Made by a program: the position numbers and the translations under genes
NCBI RefSeq assembly: GCF_001613465.1
Contig: NZ_BDCK01000030.1
Coordinates: 1-64,000 of the forward strand
Direction: 5' to 3'
DNA from: Nocardia niwae NBRC 108934 = DSM 45340
GTDB taxonomy: Bacteria; Actinomycetota; Actinomycetes; Mycobacteriales; Mycobacteriaceae
DNA: 64,000 nucleotides
Shown here: piece after piece, positions 35,862-45,234 of the stretch
Layout: each line of letters begins with the position of its first letter
How positions within the stretch are numbered: the first letter of the stretch is position 1
Notes under the pieces: model-generated
Databases searched by the model: none
What the model was told of the DNA's origin: nothing
Seen by the model: the letters and a program-made list of their open reading frames with translations, nothing else

Positions 35862-38105
35862 GTGCTCGATCGTGCGGAGCTGCTGTCGGCCGACGCCGAC
35901 GCTTTCGTACTCACCGCCGTCGTTGAACTCGAACCCGAACCGCTCGTCGGCGCGGTCCTGCGCGGCACCGCCCATGGTGTCTTCCAGGCATTCATCGACG
36001 GTGTCCCCGTGAGTGCCGGGCTGCTGGCGCCCGGGTGGAGCGCATACGAATGGCGCCTGCCGGTCGAGGAGTACGACGTGCTGTCTCGGATTGGCGCCGG
36101 TTCGCGGCTGGAGGTGCTGGTCGGAAACGGTTGGTGGCGGGGCAAACTCGGATTCGAAGGGCTCGGGCTGAACTACGGCAGCGAGATCGGCTTCGCCGGC
36201 GAGCTCGAACTGACCTACTCGAGTGGGCTTGTGCAGTACTTGCCGACTGGGCCGAGCTGGACTGCGCGAACCGCTTCGATAACGGCGAACAGCATCTACG
36301 ACGGTGTTCGGATCGATGCGTCAGCTCAGCCGGTACCGCTGGAAGTACGAGTGGGCGAGATCGATCGGGCCACTCTGGTGCCGCAGCTGAAACCACCTAT
36401 CGAGCGGCAGGAGACCCTCCGGCCGGTGTCGATCGGGGCGACTGCGTCCGGCGCAACACTGGTGGACTTCGGGCAGAACGTGGTCGGTTGGTGCCGGCTC
36501 CGGATTACCGGCCCGGCGGGAACCGAGATCACCCTGCGACACGCGGAGGTCGTGGAACGCGGTGAACTCGCGCTGCGCCCACTGCGCGGTGCCCGGGCCA
36601 CCGACACGTTCGTGCTCTCCGGCGGTCTCGATGTCTTCGAGCCGACGCTGACCTTCCACGGGTTTCGCTATGTCGAGCTCACCGGGCTGCCCGGCCAGCT
36701 GAGCGAGGACGCCCTCGAAGCGGTCGTCGTGCACTCCCGGATGCGTCGGACCGGGTTCTTCGAATGCTCCGATGCGCGAGTCAATCGCCTCGTGCAGAAC
36801 TCTGTGTGGGGGCAGAAAGGGAACTTCCTCGATCTACCGACCGACTGCCCGCAACGTGACGAGCGGTTGGGTTGGACCGGCGACATCGCCGTCTACGCAG
36901 CGAGTGCCTGCTATCAGTTCGACTGTGCCGATCTGCTGCACAGCTGGTTGCTCGATCTGCGGGCCGAGACCGAGCATTCCGGCTACGTGCCGTTCGTCGT
37001 TCCCAACGTCTTGAAGTTCGCCCCCCGCGAGGCTCTGGGGGAGCACGCCGCCATTCTCGGCCCTACCGCGATTTGGGGCGACGCGGCCGCCTGGGTGCCG
37101 GAAGCTCTCTGGTGGGCGTTCGGTGACGCAGAACGCTTGGCGCAACACTACCCGGCCGTTGTCATGCACCTGGAATCCGTGCTGCCCCGGCTGTCCGCGA
37201 CCGATCTGTGGGACCAAGGCTTTCAGTTCGGGGACTGGCTGGACCCGACCGCGCCGCCGGAGCAGCCGTTGGCCTCCGCGTCCGATCCAGCTGTCATCGC
37301 CACCGCGTGTTTGTACCGCACCGCACGTTTCGCGACGTGTGCTGCTCAGGTGCTGGGCGAGAAACAAGACCAGAAGCGATGGGGGGATCTGGCGCAGCGC
37401 ACCCGGGATGCGTTTCGCAAGCACTACGTCGGAACCGACGGCCGGATCCGCTCCGATGCACAGGCTGTCTACGCGCTCGCCATCCATTTCGGTCTGCTGG
37501 AACCGGACGAGGCGGTACTCGCCGGGGCTCGGCTCGCGCAGCTGGTCGAGGAATCCGGATACCGGGTTGCCACCGGGTTCGCTGGGACCCCCTACGTCAA
37601 CTGGGCGCTGACCGAGACCGGTCACGTATCCGCCGCGTACCGCCTGCTGCTGGCCGACGACCCGCCTTCGTGGCTCTACGCGGTCCGCATGGGCGCCACG
37701 ACGATCTGGGAGAGGTGGGACTCGCTGCTTCCCGACGGCAGCGTCAACCCGGGAGAGATGACCAGCTTCAACCACTACGCCCTTGGTGCGGTTGTCGACT
37801 GGCTCTACCGGTGCGTCGCGGGCATTCGCCCGGCCGAGCCCGGGTATTCCCGGGTGCGATTCCAACCCCAGCCGGGGCCCGGATTGGACTGGGCCCGAGG
37901 CACTCTCGAGACCCCGCGCGGGCTCGTCGAATGCGGCTGGCACCGCGATCCCGCCGATGTGATCACGGTTCGGTGCGTGGTGCCCGAGGGCGTCGAGGCC
38001 GAGCTATGTCTGCCCGACGGCAGCCGGCGCCTGTTGTTGTCCGGCACCCACGAAGTCGCCATCACCTCCCCATCAAGCTTTACCGCCGAAAGTATCTCGG
38101 ACTAG
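35862..38105 (+). CDS. GH78 alpha-L-rhamnosidase 1
   Basis: 747 aa. The central (alpha/alpha)6 barrel holds the GH78 catalytic region DCPQRDERLGWTGDI (about residues 327-341), with the preceding beta domains VDFGQNVVGW and TFHGFRYVELTG typical of bacterial alpha-L-rhamnosidases, and the inverting base in the IWERWDS region. It removes terminal L-rhamnose from plant glycosides or polysaccharides. There is no signal peptide; it lacks the extra N-terminal domain of the second GH78 enzyme. Start GTG 35862 follows AAGGAGAGG. First gene of the operator-4 operon. Confidence 0.9.
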   Translation: MLDRAELLSADADAFVLTAVVELEPEPLVGAVLRGTAHGVFQAFIDGVPVSAGLLAPGWSAYEWRLPVEEYDVLSRIGAGSRLEVLVGNGWWRGKLGFEGLGLNYGSEIGFAGELELTYSSGLVQYLPTGPSWTARTASITANSIYDGVRIDASAQPVPLEVRVGEIDRATLVPQLKPPIERQETLRPVSIGATASGATLVDFGQNVVGWCRLRITGPAGTEITLRHAEVVERGELALRPLRGARATDTFVLSGGLDVFEPTLTFHGFRYVELTGLPGQLSEDALEAVVVHSRMRRTGFFECSDARVNRLVQNSVWGQKGNFLDLPTDCPQRDERLGWTGDIAVYAASACYQFDCADLLHSWLLDLRAETEHSGYVPFVVPNVLKFAPREALGEHAAILGPTAIWGDAAAWVPEALWWAFGDAERLAQHYPAVVMHLESVLPRLSATDLWDQGFQFGDWLDPTAPPEQPLASASDPAVIATACLYRTARFATCAAQVLGEKQDQKRWGDLAQRTRDAFRKHYVGTDGRIRSDAQAVYALAIHFGLLEPDEAVLAGARLAQLVEESGYRVATGFAGTPYVNWALTETGHVSAAYRLLLADDPPSWLYAVRMGATTIWERWDSLLPDGSVNPGEMTSFNHYALGAVVDWLYRCVAGIRPAEPGYSRVRFQPQPGPGLDWARGTLETPRGLVECGWHRDPADVITVRCVVPEGVEAELCLPDGSRRLLLSGTHEVAITSPSSFTAESISD

Positions 38106-38117
38106 GAGAATCCTCAG

Positions 38118-38777
38118 ATGCACCGCATCACAACAACTTTGGTCGCCACCGCCGTGGCGGTGCTGGCCGGAACAGCCACCGCATCCGCCGATACCCCGGA
38201 AGCGGTCAGTTATCACTCATCGCTGGCTGGTACCTCGGTAGTGACCACGCTCGAGAACGGCACCTTCGCCACGACCACAGCCGGAGCCGACGTGCGCGAC
38301 AGCAACGGCCGGGTACTCGAGACGCTGCCGACCTCGGCCGTTCTGGACGGGCAGCGGATCCTGCTGGGGCAGTGGATTTCCCCGGATGGTCGCACCCTCA
38401 CACTCACGCCCGACCTGTCCGGCCTCGACAGGGCCGCGCTGCGGCCGATCGCGTCGCCGCGAGAGAACCAGCTGGCGCTGAACGACGTGATCAATGCTGT
38501 CAACATCGGGTCGTCGCTTGGCAGCCTGGTCGGTACCGCGATCGGTGCGGTAGCCGGGATCGGCATCGGATTCGTACTGTCCGGCGCCAGCTGTGTGGCG
38601 CTGAGTCTGGGCTGTGTGGTGGCCGTGCTGCCGATCATGGCGCTCACCGCCGGGGTCGGCGGAATCGCCGGGGCAGTACTCGGGGGTGGCCCGGCTGCGG
38701 TCGGCGCGGCCTTCGAATACTTCAGCGTCCTGAACGCCCCTGAGGGCGGCAGCAAGTACGCGGACACCCCGCGGTGA
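38118..38777 (+). CDS. Secreted Gly/Ala-rich protein 1
   Basis: 219 aa with a clear signal peptide (LVATAVAVLAGTATASA). The mature N-terminal half is beta-rich (AGTSVVTTLENGTF, ISPDGRTLTLTPDL), followed by a hydrophobic glycine-zipper-like stretch (SLVGTAIGAVAGIGIGFVL) that could insert in a membrane. It is a paralogue of the next gene (DGRTLTLTPD and ASP-E-QLAL in both). Small secreted proteins of this pattern are known in Nocardia-type genomes but I cannot name a function. It lies between two GH78 genes in the same operon. Confidence 0.7.
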   Translation: MHRITTTLVATAVAVLAGTATASADTPEAVSYHSSLAGTSVVTTLENGTFATTTAGADVRDSNGRVLETLPTSAVLDGQRILLGQWISPDGRTLTLTPDLSGLDRAALRPIASPRENQLALNDVINAVNIGSSLGSLVGTAIGAVAGIGIGFVLSGASCVALSLGCVVAVLPIMALTAGVGGIAGAVLGGGPAAVGAAFEYFSVLNAPEGGSKYADTPR

Positions 38778-38794
38778 GAAGGGACATTCCTCCG

Positions 38795-39544
38795 ATGCGT
38801 AGTCATGCAACCTTTGTCACCATATTGAGCGCGGCCGCGGTGCTGGCCGGTACGGGGAACGCGGCGCAGGCCGCACCGCCGGGGCGGTTCCATGCCGCTG
38901 TCGCTGGGACGTCGGTGGTTGTCACTCTCGACGACGCCACATTCGGGCGCCTCGACGACCGATCGATCGCGGTCGTCGACACCGGCGGCGCAGAAACGAT
39001 GACCCTGCCCGTTGCCGTCACCGTGAATCGGCAGCCGGTCGCACTGGACGCCGCCATCTCCGCAGACGGCCGAACTCTGACCCTGACCCCGGATCTTGTT
39101 GCGGCGGCCCGGATCACGCCCGTCGCCTCGCCACTGGAGGATCAGCTGGCGCTCACCCGGCTTTCCGACGACCTGGGCCAATTCACGAGTGCCGGTTCGG
39201 CCATCGGAACATTGGTGGGCGCGGTGGTCGGCCTCGGTCTCGGACTGAGCTCTTGCCTGGTGACCGGTCCGGGCTGCCTCGCAGTCGCGCCGGCCGCGGT
39301 CGCGGCCCTTGCCGCGGGCGGTGGCGTGGTGGGCACGCTGATCGGCGGTGCCGCAGCCCTTGCCGGCTCCGGGTGGAGTTACCTCACAACGGTGCAGTCA
39401 CCGCCGGGGCAGAGTCCCTACGCGGGGCAGGCCGAGGCTCTGCAGTCCGGTGGCACCGGAGCTCCCGATGCGCGGCTGCGTCCACCGTCCGGTTCGGCGG
39501 ATGCCCTCGGAACCGGCTCCTCCGCACTACCGGACGGATCATGA
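38795..39544 (+). CDS. Secreted Gly/Ala-rich protein 2
   Basis: 249 aa with a signal peptide (FVTILSAAAVLAGTGNAAQA). It shares AGTSVVVTLDDATF, ISADGRTLTLTPDL and ASPLEDQLALTR with the preceding protein, then a glycine-zipper stretch (GTLVGAVVGLGLGLSS) and a Gly/Pro-rich tail. Start ATG 38795 is favoured by an AGAAGG site; a GTG at 38774 overlapping the previous stop is the alternative. Possible roles include an envelope pore or a carbohydrate-binding surface protein; none is shown. Confidence 0.7.
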   Translation: MRSHATFVTILSAAAVLAGTGNAAQAAPPGRFHAAVAGTSVVVTLDDATFGRLDDRSIAVVDTGGAETMTLPVAVTVNRQPVALDAAISADGRTLTLTPDLVAAARITPVASPLEDQLALTRLSDDLGQFTSAGSAIGTLVGAVVGLGLGLSSCLVTGPGCLAVAPAAVAALAAGGGVVGTLIGGAAALAGSGWSYLTTVQSPPGQSPYAGQAEALQSGGTGAPDARLRPPSGSADALGTGSSALPDGS

Positions 39545-39560
39545 AAAGGGTTGTCGCACT

Positions 39561-42143
39561 ATGATTCAGGGAGACCCAGAGATGCGGCTGGAGCGACTGC
39601 GGACATTGCACCGGGTCGATCCGCTCGGTATCGACCAGCCACCGGAGTTCTCCTGGAACATCGCCGCCGTCGCGGCGAACACGCGACAGGCCACCTATCA
39701 GGTCACTGTGCGGGACGGCACCCGCACCGTATGGGATTCGGGCATCGTGCCCAGCCGCAAGCAGTCGTTCGTCGAATACGAGGGACCGCCAATGACCGCC
39801 CGGACCGCCTACCAGTGGTCTGTGCAGGTCGAGGACAACCACGGTGCCGTCGCCACGGCGTCGGCCTGCTTCGAGACAGCTCTTCTCGACGACGACTGGG
39901 CCGGGCGCTGGGTGCAGAGCACGATTCCACGCCCGGCGCCCGGCGCGGACTGGGGGCACGGAACCCAGCCGCCGGCAGTACAGTTCGTCCGGGCGTTCCG
40001 GCTACGAGCTCCGGTGCGTCGCGCTCGGCTCTACGCCACTGCTCTCGGTGCGTATCGGCCGCTGCTCAATGGCGCGCGTCTTGATGATCGGGAGTTGGCG
40101 CCGGAGTTCTCGGTGTACCGGAGCAGGCTCTATTACCAGACCTACGACGTAACAGGGCTCCTCTGTGCGGGCGCGAATGAACTCTCGCTCTATGTCGGCG
40201 ACGGGTGGTATTTCTGCCCTGCCACCCGTCCGCTCGCCGCCGACGAACCGCGCACGGTGCCCGCGATCTTGTATGAGCTCGACGTTCGCTACGCCGACGG
40301 TAGTTCGGAGATCATCGCCTCGGATGGAACCGAGATCTGCCGCACCGGACCGGTCCGATCGTCGGACCTTTTTTGGGGTGAGCGCTACGACGCCACTGTG
40401 CCGTTCGGCGAGCCACATCCGGTCGAGGTGGTCGATCTCGGCTATACCCACCTCGTTGCTCAGCCGATCGATCCGATCCGTCCGGTGGAGCTGCTTCCGG
40501 CCCGTCGTGTGTACACCACGATCGACGGTGACACGATCGTCGATTTCGGTCAGATCGTGGCCGGCCGGGCCCGGGCGTGGATCGATGCGCCCGCGGGCAC
40601 CGAGGTGATCTTCGATCACTTCGAGACCACGACCGCCGACGGCGGCTATTTCAACGGTACCTACGCCGGGCAGCGCGATGTCTACGTGTCCGATGGATCG
40701 CCGCAGTTGTACGAGCCGCTGTTCACATTCCACGGCTTCCGCTATCTGCGTGTATCCGGCCTGCCCGTCGTCCGCACCGAGGGCTTCACCGCCGTCCTGC
40801 TCACTACGCCGAAAGAGCGCACCGGACACTTCGAATGCTCGGATCCCGCGCTGACCCGACTCCACCAGAACGTGCTGTGGTCGCAGCGCAACAACATGAT
40901 GTCGATTCCCACCGACTGTCCCACACGGGAGAAGGCCGGATTCACCGGAGACATCCAGATCTACACTCCTGCCGCGTTCGCCAACGAGGACCTGACTGCG
41001 TTCCTCACCGCATGGCTGGCGAATCTCGCCGCCGAGCAAGCCCGGCACGGCACCGTCCCGATGACAGTGCCGTTCACCCCTCCGTACGAACGCCTCACCC
41101 TGACCATGAGTGCACAGCACGGTACCCACGGCGTCGCTGGTATCGCCGGGTGGAGCGATGCCGCCGTCCTCGTGCCGTGGGAGATGTATCGGGCCACCGG
41201 CAATACCGTGGTACTCCGCGAGTCCTGGGCCTCGATGTCGGCGTGGGGGGATTCTGTCCTGGCCACCGCTCGTAACGAGCGCGGTGGTCTCCCCGAGGAT
41301 CTGGACCGGCACCTGTGGAACACCGGGTTTCACTTCGGTGAGTGGCTGATTCCCAGCCAGCGGCAGCGCGGTGGAGACTTCGAGATCTGTGCGGAGTCCG
41401 CGGCTTATGTCGCGCCCTTCTTCGGGTATCGCTCGGTTCGCTTGCTCGCCGATATCGCCGAACTCCTCGGTTATCCCGACGAGCGGGCCCGGTACGCCGC
41501 ACACGCGACAGCCATGCGCGACGCCATCCATCAGGTTTTCATGTCCGACGTGGAATTGCCGACCCAATTAATGGGCGCCTACGTGCTCGCGTTCGCATTC
41601 GACCTCGTACCGGCCGAGCGATGGCAGCCCTACGCCGAGCGGTTGGTCGCTCTCATCGAGGCCAACGGCGGGCTCTTGGATACGGGCTTCCTCGCTACGC
41701 CGTTCCTGCTGGATGTGCTGGTCCGGATAGGCCGGGCGGATCTCGCCGTCGCGCTGCTGTGGGAACGCAGGCAGCCGTCGTGGCTATATCAGGTGGACAT
41801 GGGCGCGACCGCTATCTGGGAGAACTGGGATGCCGTGGCGCCGGACGGCACCCCGGGCACCTCCAGCCTCGATCACTACGCGTTCGGATGCGTCGATGAC
41901 TGGATCTGCCGGGAGGTTGCGGGCATTCGCGCGGCAATCCCCGGATACGAGCACACGATCATCGCTCCACGCACCGAGATCGGGTTGAGCTGGTGCAACC
42001 GCAGCCTGCTGACCGAATTCGGGCTGCTGTCAGTGCGCTGGACTCAGGAGGAACTCGAGGTCGTGATTCCCTGCAATACGACAGCCACCGTGTACTGGCG
42101 CGGGGAGCGGTACTCGATCGGCAGCGGTACCCATCTGTTCTGA
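39561..42143 (+). CDS. GH78 alpha-L-rhamnosidase 2
   Basis: 860 aa with the full bacterial GH78 layout: N-terminal fibronectin-like domain (FSWNIAAVAANTRQATYQV), carbohydrate-binding beta domain (ATALGAYRPLLNG), VDFGQIVAGRARAWID, TFHGFRYLRVSG, and the catalytic region PTDCPTREKAGFTGDIQ in the alpha barrel. No signal peptide, so an intracellular exo-rhamnosidase. A seven-codon ORF (MKRVVAL) starting at 39541 overlaps both the previous stop and this ATG and may couple translation. It is quite divergent from the first GH78 enzyme, suggesting a different linkage. Confidence 0.9.
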   Translation: MIQGDPEMRLERLRTLHRVDPLGIDQPPEFSWNIAAVAANTRQATYQVTVRDGTRTVWDSGIVPSRKQSFVEYEGPPMTARTAYQWSVQVEDNHGAVATASACFETALLDDDWAGRWVQSTIPRPAPGADWGHGTQPPAVQFVRAFRLRAPVRRARLYATALGAYRPLLNGARLDDRELAPEFSVYRSRLYYQTYDVTGLLCAGANELSLYVGDGWYFCPATRPLAADEPRTVPAILYELDVRYADGSSEIIASDGTEICRTGPVRSSDLFWGERYDATVPFGEPHPVEVVDLGYTHLVAQPIDPIRPVELLPARRVYTTIDGDTIVDFGQIVAGRARAWIDAPAGTEVIFDHFETTTADGGYFNGTYAGQRDVYVSDGSPQLYEPLFTFHGFRYLRVSGLPVVRTEGFTAVLLTTPKERTGHFECSDPALTRLHQNVLWSQRNNMMSIPTDCPTREKAGFTGDIQIYTPAAFANEDLTAFLTAWLANLAAEQARHGTVPMTVPFTPPYERLTLTMSAQHGTHGVAGIAGWSDAAVLVPWEMYRATGNTVVLRESWASMSAWGDSVLATARNERGGLPEDLDRHLWNTGFHFGEWLIPSQRQRGGDFEICAESAAYVAPFFGYRSVRLLADIAELLGYPDERARYAAHATAMRDAIHQVFMSDVELPTQLMGAYVLAFAFDLVPAERWQPYAERLVALIEANGGLLDTGFLATPFLLDVLVRIGRADLAVALLWERRQPSWLYQVDMGATAIWENWDAVAPDGTPGTSSLDHYAFGCVDDWICREVAGIRAAIPGYEHTIIAPRTEIGLSWCNRSLLTEFGLLSVRWTQEELEVVIPCNTTATVYWRGERYSIGSGTHLF

Positions 42144-42157
42144 ATGCGAAGGAGCCC

Positions 42158-42300
42158 ATGGTGATCCGGACTCCGGTCGATTGTGGAGTCGCCGGCGGCT
42201 CGGAAACGACACGTGTGCTCGGCGGTCGGTCGGGAACGCTGGTGTTTTCGCACGATGTGATGGGGGACCTGTCGGTTGGCCCGAATAGGCCGAACGGGCT
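42158..42300 (+). other. Possible truncated gene start after the GH78 operon
   Basis: An ATG at 42158 with a strong AAGGAG site begins MVIRTPVDCGVAGGSE and continues about 47 codons before running antisense into the TetR 2 gene. It looks like the first part of a further operon gene whose remainder was lost. Family not recognised. Confidence 0.3.
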
Positions 42301-42954
42301 CTATTCTGCGTCGGGTGCGCGCAGCATCGCGTCGAGCTGCGCATGCAGTACCTCGGCGATGTCGATGCTGCGGTCTCTGAGCCACAGCGACTGCACGCCT
42401 TGGGTGACCGCGAGAAAGGTTCGGGCAGCCCGCGCTGGATCAATACTGTCACGCAGCCGGCCCTGCTCCTGCATCCGGATGAACGCTCGCTTCAAGATCG
42501 TCTCGCTTTTGGATTGCATCCTCACGAAGTGGTCGTGCGCCGGATGATCGGTCGAGACGGCCTCGCCGGCCAGCACGAACTCGAGCTCCACCAGTACCGG
42601 CTCGGCTACGTTCTCGGCCACGGCCTCGATCCAGTTGCGCACCGCGTCGAGTCCCTCCGCTCGAATGCGGTCGCCTTTGGCAAGCGAATCGTCTTCGCGC
42701 TGGCGAAGCACCGCCTGCAAGAGGTCGACCTTGGCTGGGAAGTGATGGCGAACCCCGGACAGCGTGATTCCGGCCCGCTCGGCGACATCGCGCAGCGAAC
42801 CGTCTCGGAACCCGCGTTGGGAGAAGACCTCGATCGCGGCGGTGACGATCTCGCGTCGCCGTGCAGGCGATTTGGCGTAGGCGCCCCGGCCGCCTCGGTT
42901 GGCACGATGGGGGGCGGCCCCGGCGGCGTCGTCATGCTGATGTGGCGCGGTCAT
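42301..42954 (-). CDS. TetR-family regulator 2 (intact)
   Basis: 217 aa. HTH GFRDGSLRDVAERAGITLSG then VRHHFPAK; ligand domain with VELEFVLAGEA and TDHPAHDHF. It is most like the protein at 56261-56911 throughout. It converges on the GH78 operon and is divergent from the truncated TetR remnant. Likely regulates one or more of the dyad-bearing operons; which protein binds which site cannot be told from sequence. Confidence 0.85.
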   Translation of the reverse strand: MTAPHQHDDAAGAAPHRANRGGRGAYAKSPARRREIVTAAIEVFSQRGFRDGSLRDVAERAGITLSGVRHHFPAKVDLLQAVLRQREDDSLAKGDRIRAEGLDAVRNWIEAVAENVAEPVLVELEFVLAGEAVSTDHPAHDHFVRMQSKSETILKRAFIRMQEQGRLRDSIDPARAARTFLAVTQGVQSLWLRDRSIDIAEVLHAQLDAMLRAPDAE

Positions 42955-42989
42955 GCAGTCATTCTCGCCGAGCAGGGTTCGGCGCCAGC

Positions 42990-43270
42990 ACTCGCCGGAG
43001 TTGCGCGGCGCTTTCCGTTACGGCGGCGGGATAGGCGAAGTCAGCCGGGCGCGCGGTCAGCAGGGGGAATACGCCAAGTCGACGCAGCGTCGCGCAGAGA
43101 TCGTGGCTGCGGCGACGCAGGTGTTCTCCGAATCGGAGTTTCGCGATGGATCCCTGCGCGATGTCGCCGAGCGCGTCGGGACGACTCATGGTGGTATGCG
43201 GCCTCATTTCCCGACCAAGGCCGATCTGCTGGCGGCCGCCCCCGCGACGGTCGGACATGACGGCCGATGA
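42990..43270 (+). pseudogene. TetR-family remnant 3 (HTH only)
   Basis: The frame reads GEYAKSTQRRAEIVAAATQ and FRDGSLRDVAERVGTTHGGM then PHFPTKADLL, and stops at 43268, so the whole ligand-binding domain is absent. No good start codon or RBS lies before the conserved part: the position equivalent to the GTG of TetR 1 is ATA, and the only ATG (42953) coincides with the start of TetR 2 on the other strand. Two residues of the recognition region are altered (T for M, P for H). Probably a deletion remnant. Confidence 0.7.
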
Positions 43271-43337
43271 TCACCGCTGCACCGTCCCGGGGCGGCGATG
43301 TGCCGCACCCACTACTTCCTTCGACATGGAGACGATG

Positions 43338-44246
43338 ATGTCCTTGCCCCCTGAGTCCATCAGCCCTGCCGCGGCGACACTACAAAACGTGCTTGCCGCG
43401 GCGCGAATTGTCGACGCCGATCGAGATGAGCGCCGTATACCGCTTCGGCCCACGCCTCCGGCAACCGTCGATCGCCGGACCGTGTTCGAGGATTCCGGCG
43501 GTAGCTACTCTGTCCGGGCGGTGAACCGGCCCACGATCACCCCCTACCTGCCTGATCCGGCTGTGGCCACCGGTGCGGCCATGATCGTCGCACCCGGCGG
43601 CGGTTTCTACATGCTATCCGTACGAAGCGAGGGCAGTGATGTCGCCCAATGGCTGTGCGAGCGTGGTGTCGCCGCCTTCGTACTGGAGTATCGGCTGCGA
43701 GAGGCGGGCCGTACCCAGGCCGAGTTCGCCGAACGGTTTGTGCGTGCGCTCGCGGCCATGCGCGACAGTGGCCCGCCGGAGGAGGCAGCCACCGAGGCCG
43801 CGGACGACGTAGCGCGCGCGTTGGAAATGGTGCGCGAGCGGGCGTCGGAATGGGGCGTGGACCCAGACCGGGTCGGCGTCACCGGCTTCTCCGCAGGCGC
43901 CTACGCGGCGACCGCCGCGCTGTGCGCCACCGGTCGGCGCCGGCGGCCGGATGCGCTCGCCTGTATCTATGGCGGCCGCATCGGCACGGGCGAGTTGCTC
44001 GACCCGCTGCCGCCGCTGTTCACGGCGGTGGGAGCAGAGGATCCGTTCTGTGCTGCCGATGTCCTCGCGCTCGTCCAGGCGTGGCACGCACGGCGTGCGC
44101 CGGTCGAGGCGCACACCTATCAGAGTTCCCACCATGGCTTCGGTATGGGGCGAACCGGCGGGCCCATCGATGACTGGATCGATCGGTACGCCGAGTGGCT
44201 CACCTGTCTGGGCTGGACCGTCGGTCCGGGAACCAGCACCGTTTGA
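43338..44246 (+). CDS. Alpha/beta hydrolase, acetyl/feruloyl-esterase-like
   Basis: 302 aa of the BD-FAE/acetylxylan-esterase-like alpha/beta hydrolase group: oxyanion motif VAPGGGFYML, nucleophile in GFSAGAYAA (near residue 180), Asp in GAEDPFCAAD and His in SSHHGFGMG. No signal peptide. Probably deacylates sugar esters in the cytoplasm. The start is one of three close ATGs (43326, 43335, 43338); 43338 has the best-spaced GGAG. No regulon dyad was found upstream, and it is isolated from the next operon by 150 bp. Confidence 0.8.
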   Translation: MSLPPESISPAAATLQNVLAAARIVDADRDERRIPLRPTPPATVDRRTVFEDSGGSYSVRAVNRPTITPYLPDPAVATGAAMIVAPGGGFYMLSVRSEGSDVAQWLCERGVAAFVLEYRLREAGRTQAEFAERFVRALAAMRDSGPPEEAATEAADDVARALEMVRERASEWGVDPDRVGVTGFSAGAYAATAALCATGRRRRPDALACIYGGRIGTGELLDPLPPLFTAVGAEDPFCAADVLALVQAWHARRAPVEAHTYQSSHHGFGMGRTGGPIDDWIDRYAEWLTCLGWTVGPGTSTV

Positions 44247-44316
44247 CCACGCATTTCGACACCCTGCGTGCGATAACCGACCACCGCGGAAACCGGTCGG
44301 GAGAAAAAATCGAAAA

Positions 44317-44336
44317 ACATCCAGCTGTGCTGTTTT
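44317..44336 (+). promoter_or_regulatory. Regulon operator, site 5 (right esterase-CocE-MFS block)
   Basis: ACATCCAGCTGTGCTGTTTT, 63 bp upstream of the esterase start; core CCAGCTG is followed by TGTTTTGGGG. One mismatch from site 4. Confidence 0.78.
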
Positions 44337-44398
44337 GGGGATATGCTGGCTGCCACGGGATCCCGCACTCTCGTCATCCATTCCTTTCTGGAGTCACC

Positions 44399-45199
44399 AT
44401 GCAACATCGGTTCGTACGCGCCCTCGCCGCCGCCCTCCTGCTGGCCGCCGCGCCGACCGTCCTCACTGCACCGTCCTCGGCCGCACCCCGCTATGGCGCG
44501 AAAACTGTATATGTGGCCCTGGGGGATTCGTTCTCCGCAGGTCTCGGTGCAGACGGTCCGATCGATGGATGCGGGCGCAGTGCCAAGGGCTATCCCGCGC
44601 TCTGGGCCAAGGCCCACAGCATCGCCTCGTTCGTGAATGCCGCCTGCGGCGGAGCTGTCAGCGGTGACGTTCTCGGTTCACAGCTCTCGGGACTGAGCGC
44701 GAAAACCGAGGTTGTCACGATCACCCTCGGTGGCAATGACGTTCAACTGGGTGACCAGGTCAGCGCATGCCTGCTCCGCGACGACCAAGGGTGCCGGACG
44801 CTCATCGACGACTTCACAACAAACTTGCCTGCCCGCACGGCCGCGGTCACCGAGGTGTACGCCGCGATCCGTACCGCCGCGCCGAAAGCCGATGTCTATG
44901 TGCTCGGCTATCCGCGTCTGTTCGACACGGGCGGTTCCTGCACGAGCCCGCTGACGCCCACCCTGGACGAGCGCCGAGTGCTGAACGGAGCGACCGATGC
45001 TCTGAACAGTGTTCTCGCGCAGCGCGCTACGGACGCCGGCTTCCGATTCGTGGACGTGCGCGCCGCCTTCGCCGGCCACGGCGTGTGCTCCTCGTCGTCC
45101 TGGATCAACCCTGCGGCGAGCTTCCCCGCTCCGCTGCACCCCACCACGGACGGCTACCGCGACGGCTACCTCGCCGCGCTGTCGGCGGTCACAGGGTGA
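44399..45199 (+). CDS. Secreted SGNH/GDSL esterase (right block, first esterase)
   Basis: 266 aa with a signal peptide (ALAAALLLAAAPTVLTA). Block I VALGDSFSAG with the Ser nucleophile, block III LGGNDVQLG, block V PLHPTTDGYRDGY with the catalytic His; six or more Cys suggest disulfides. It is the intact counterpart of the pseudogene at 35343-35695. ATG 44399 has a TGGAG site. Probably removes acyl groups from the glycoside outside the cell; distinct in sequence from the second esterase of the block. Confidence 0.88.
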   Translation: MQHRFVRALAAALLLAAAPTVLTAPSSAAPRYGAKTVYVALGDSFSAGLGADGPIDGCGRSAKGYPALWAKAHSIASFVNAACGGAVSGDVLGSQLSGLSAKTEVVTITLGGNDVQLGDQVSACLLRDDQGCRTLIDDFTTNLPARTAAVTEVYAAIRTAAPKADVYVLGYPRLFDTGGSCTSPLTPTLDERRVLNGATDALNSVLAQRATDAGFRFVDVRAAFAGHGVCSSSSWINPAASFPAPLHPTTDGYRDGYLAALSAVTG

Positions 45200-45234
45200 C
45201 CGTGCGACCGAACCATGACGTGAGGAAGTACAGC

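Noticed and set aside
37208..38743. 511-aa frame overlapping GH78 rhamnosidase 1 and the secreted protein gene
   Set aside because: Arg/Gly-rich shadow translation with no domain; the GH78 and secreted frames are clearly the coding ones.
40002..41567. 521-aa antisense frame in GH78 rhamnosidase 2
   Set aside because: Antisense shadow; the GH78 catalytic motifs are on the plus strand.
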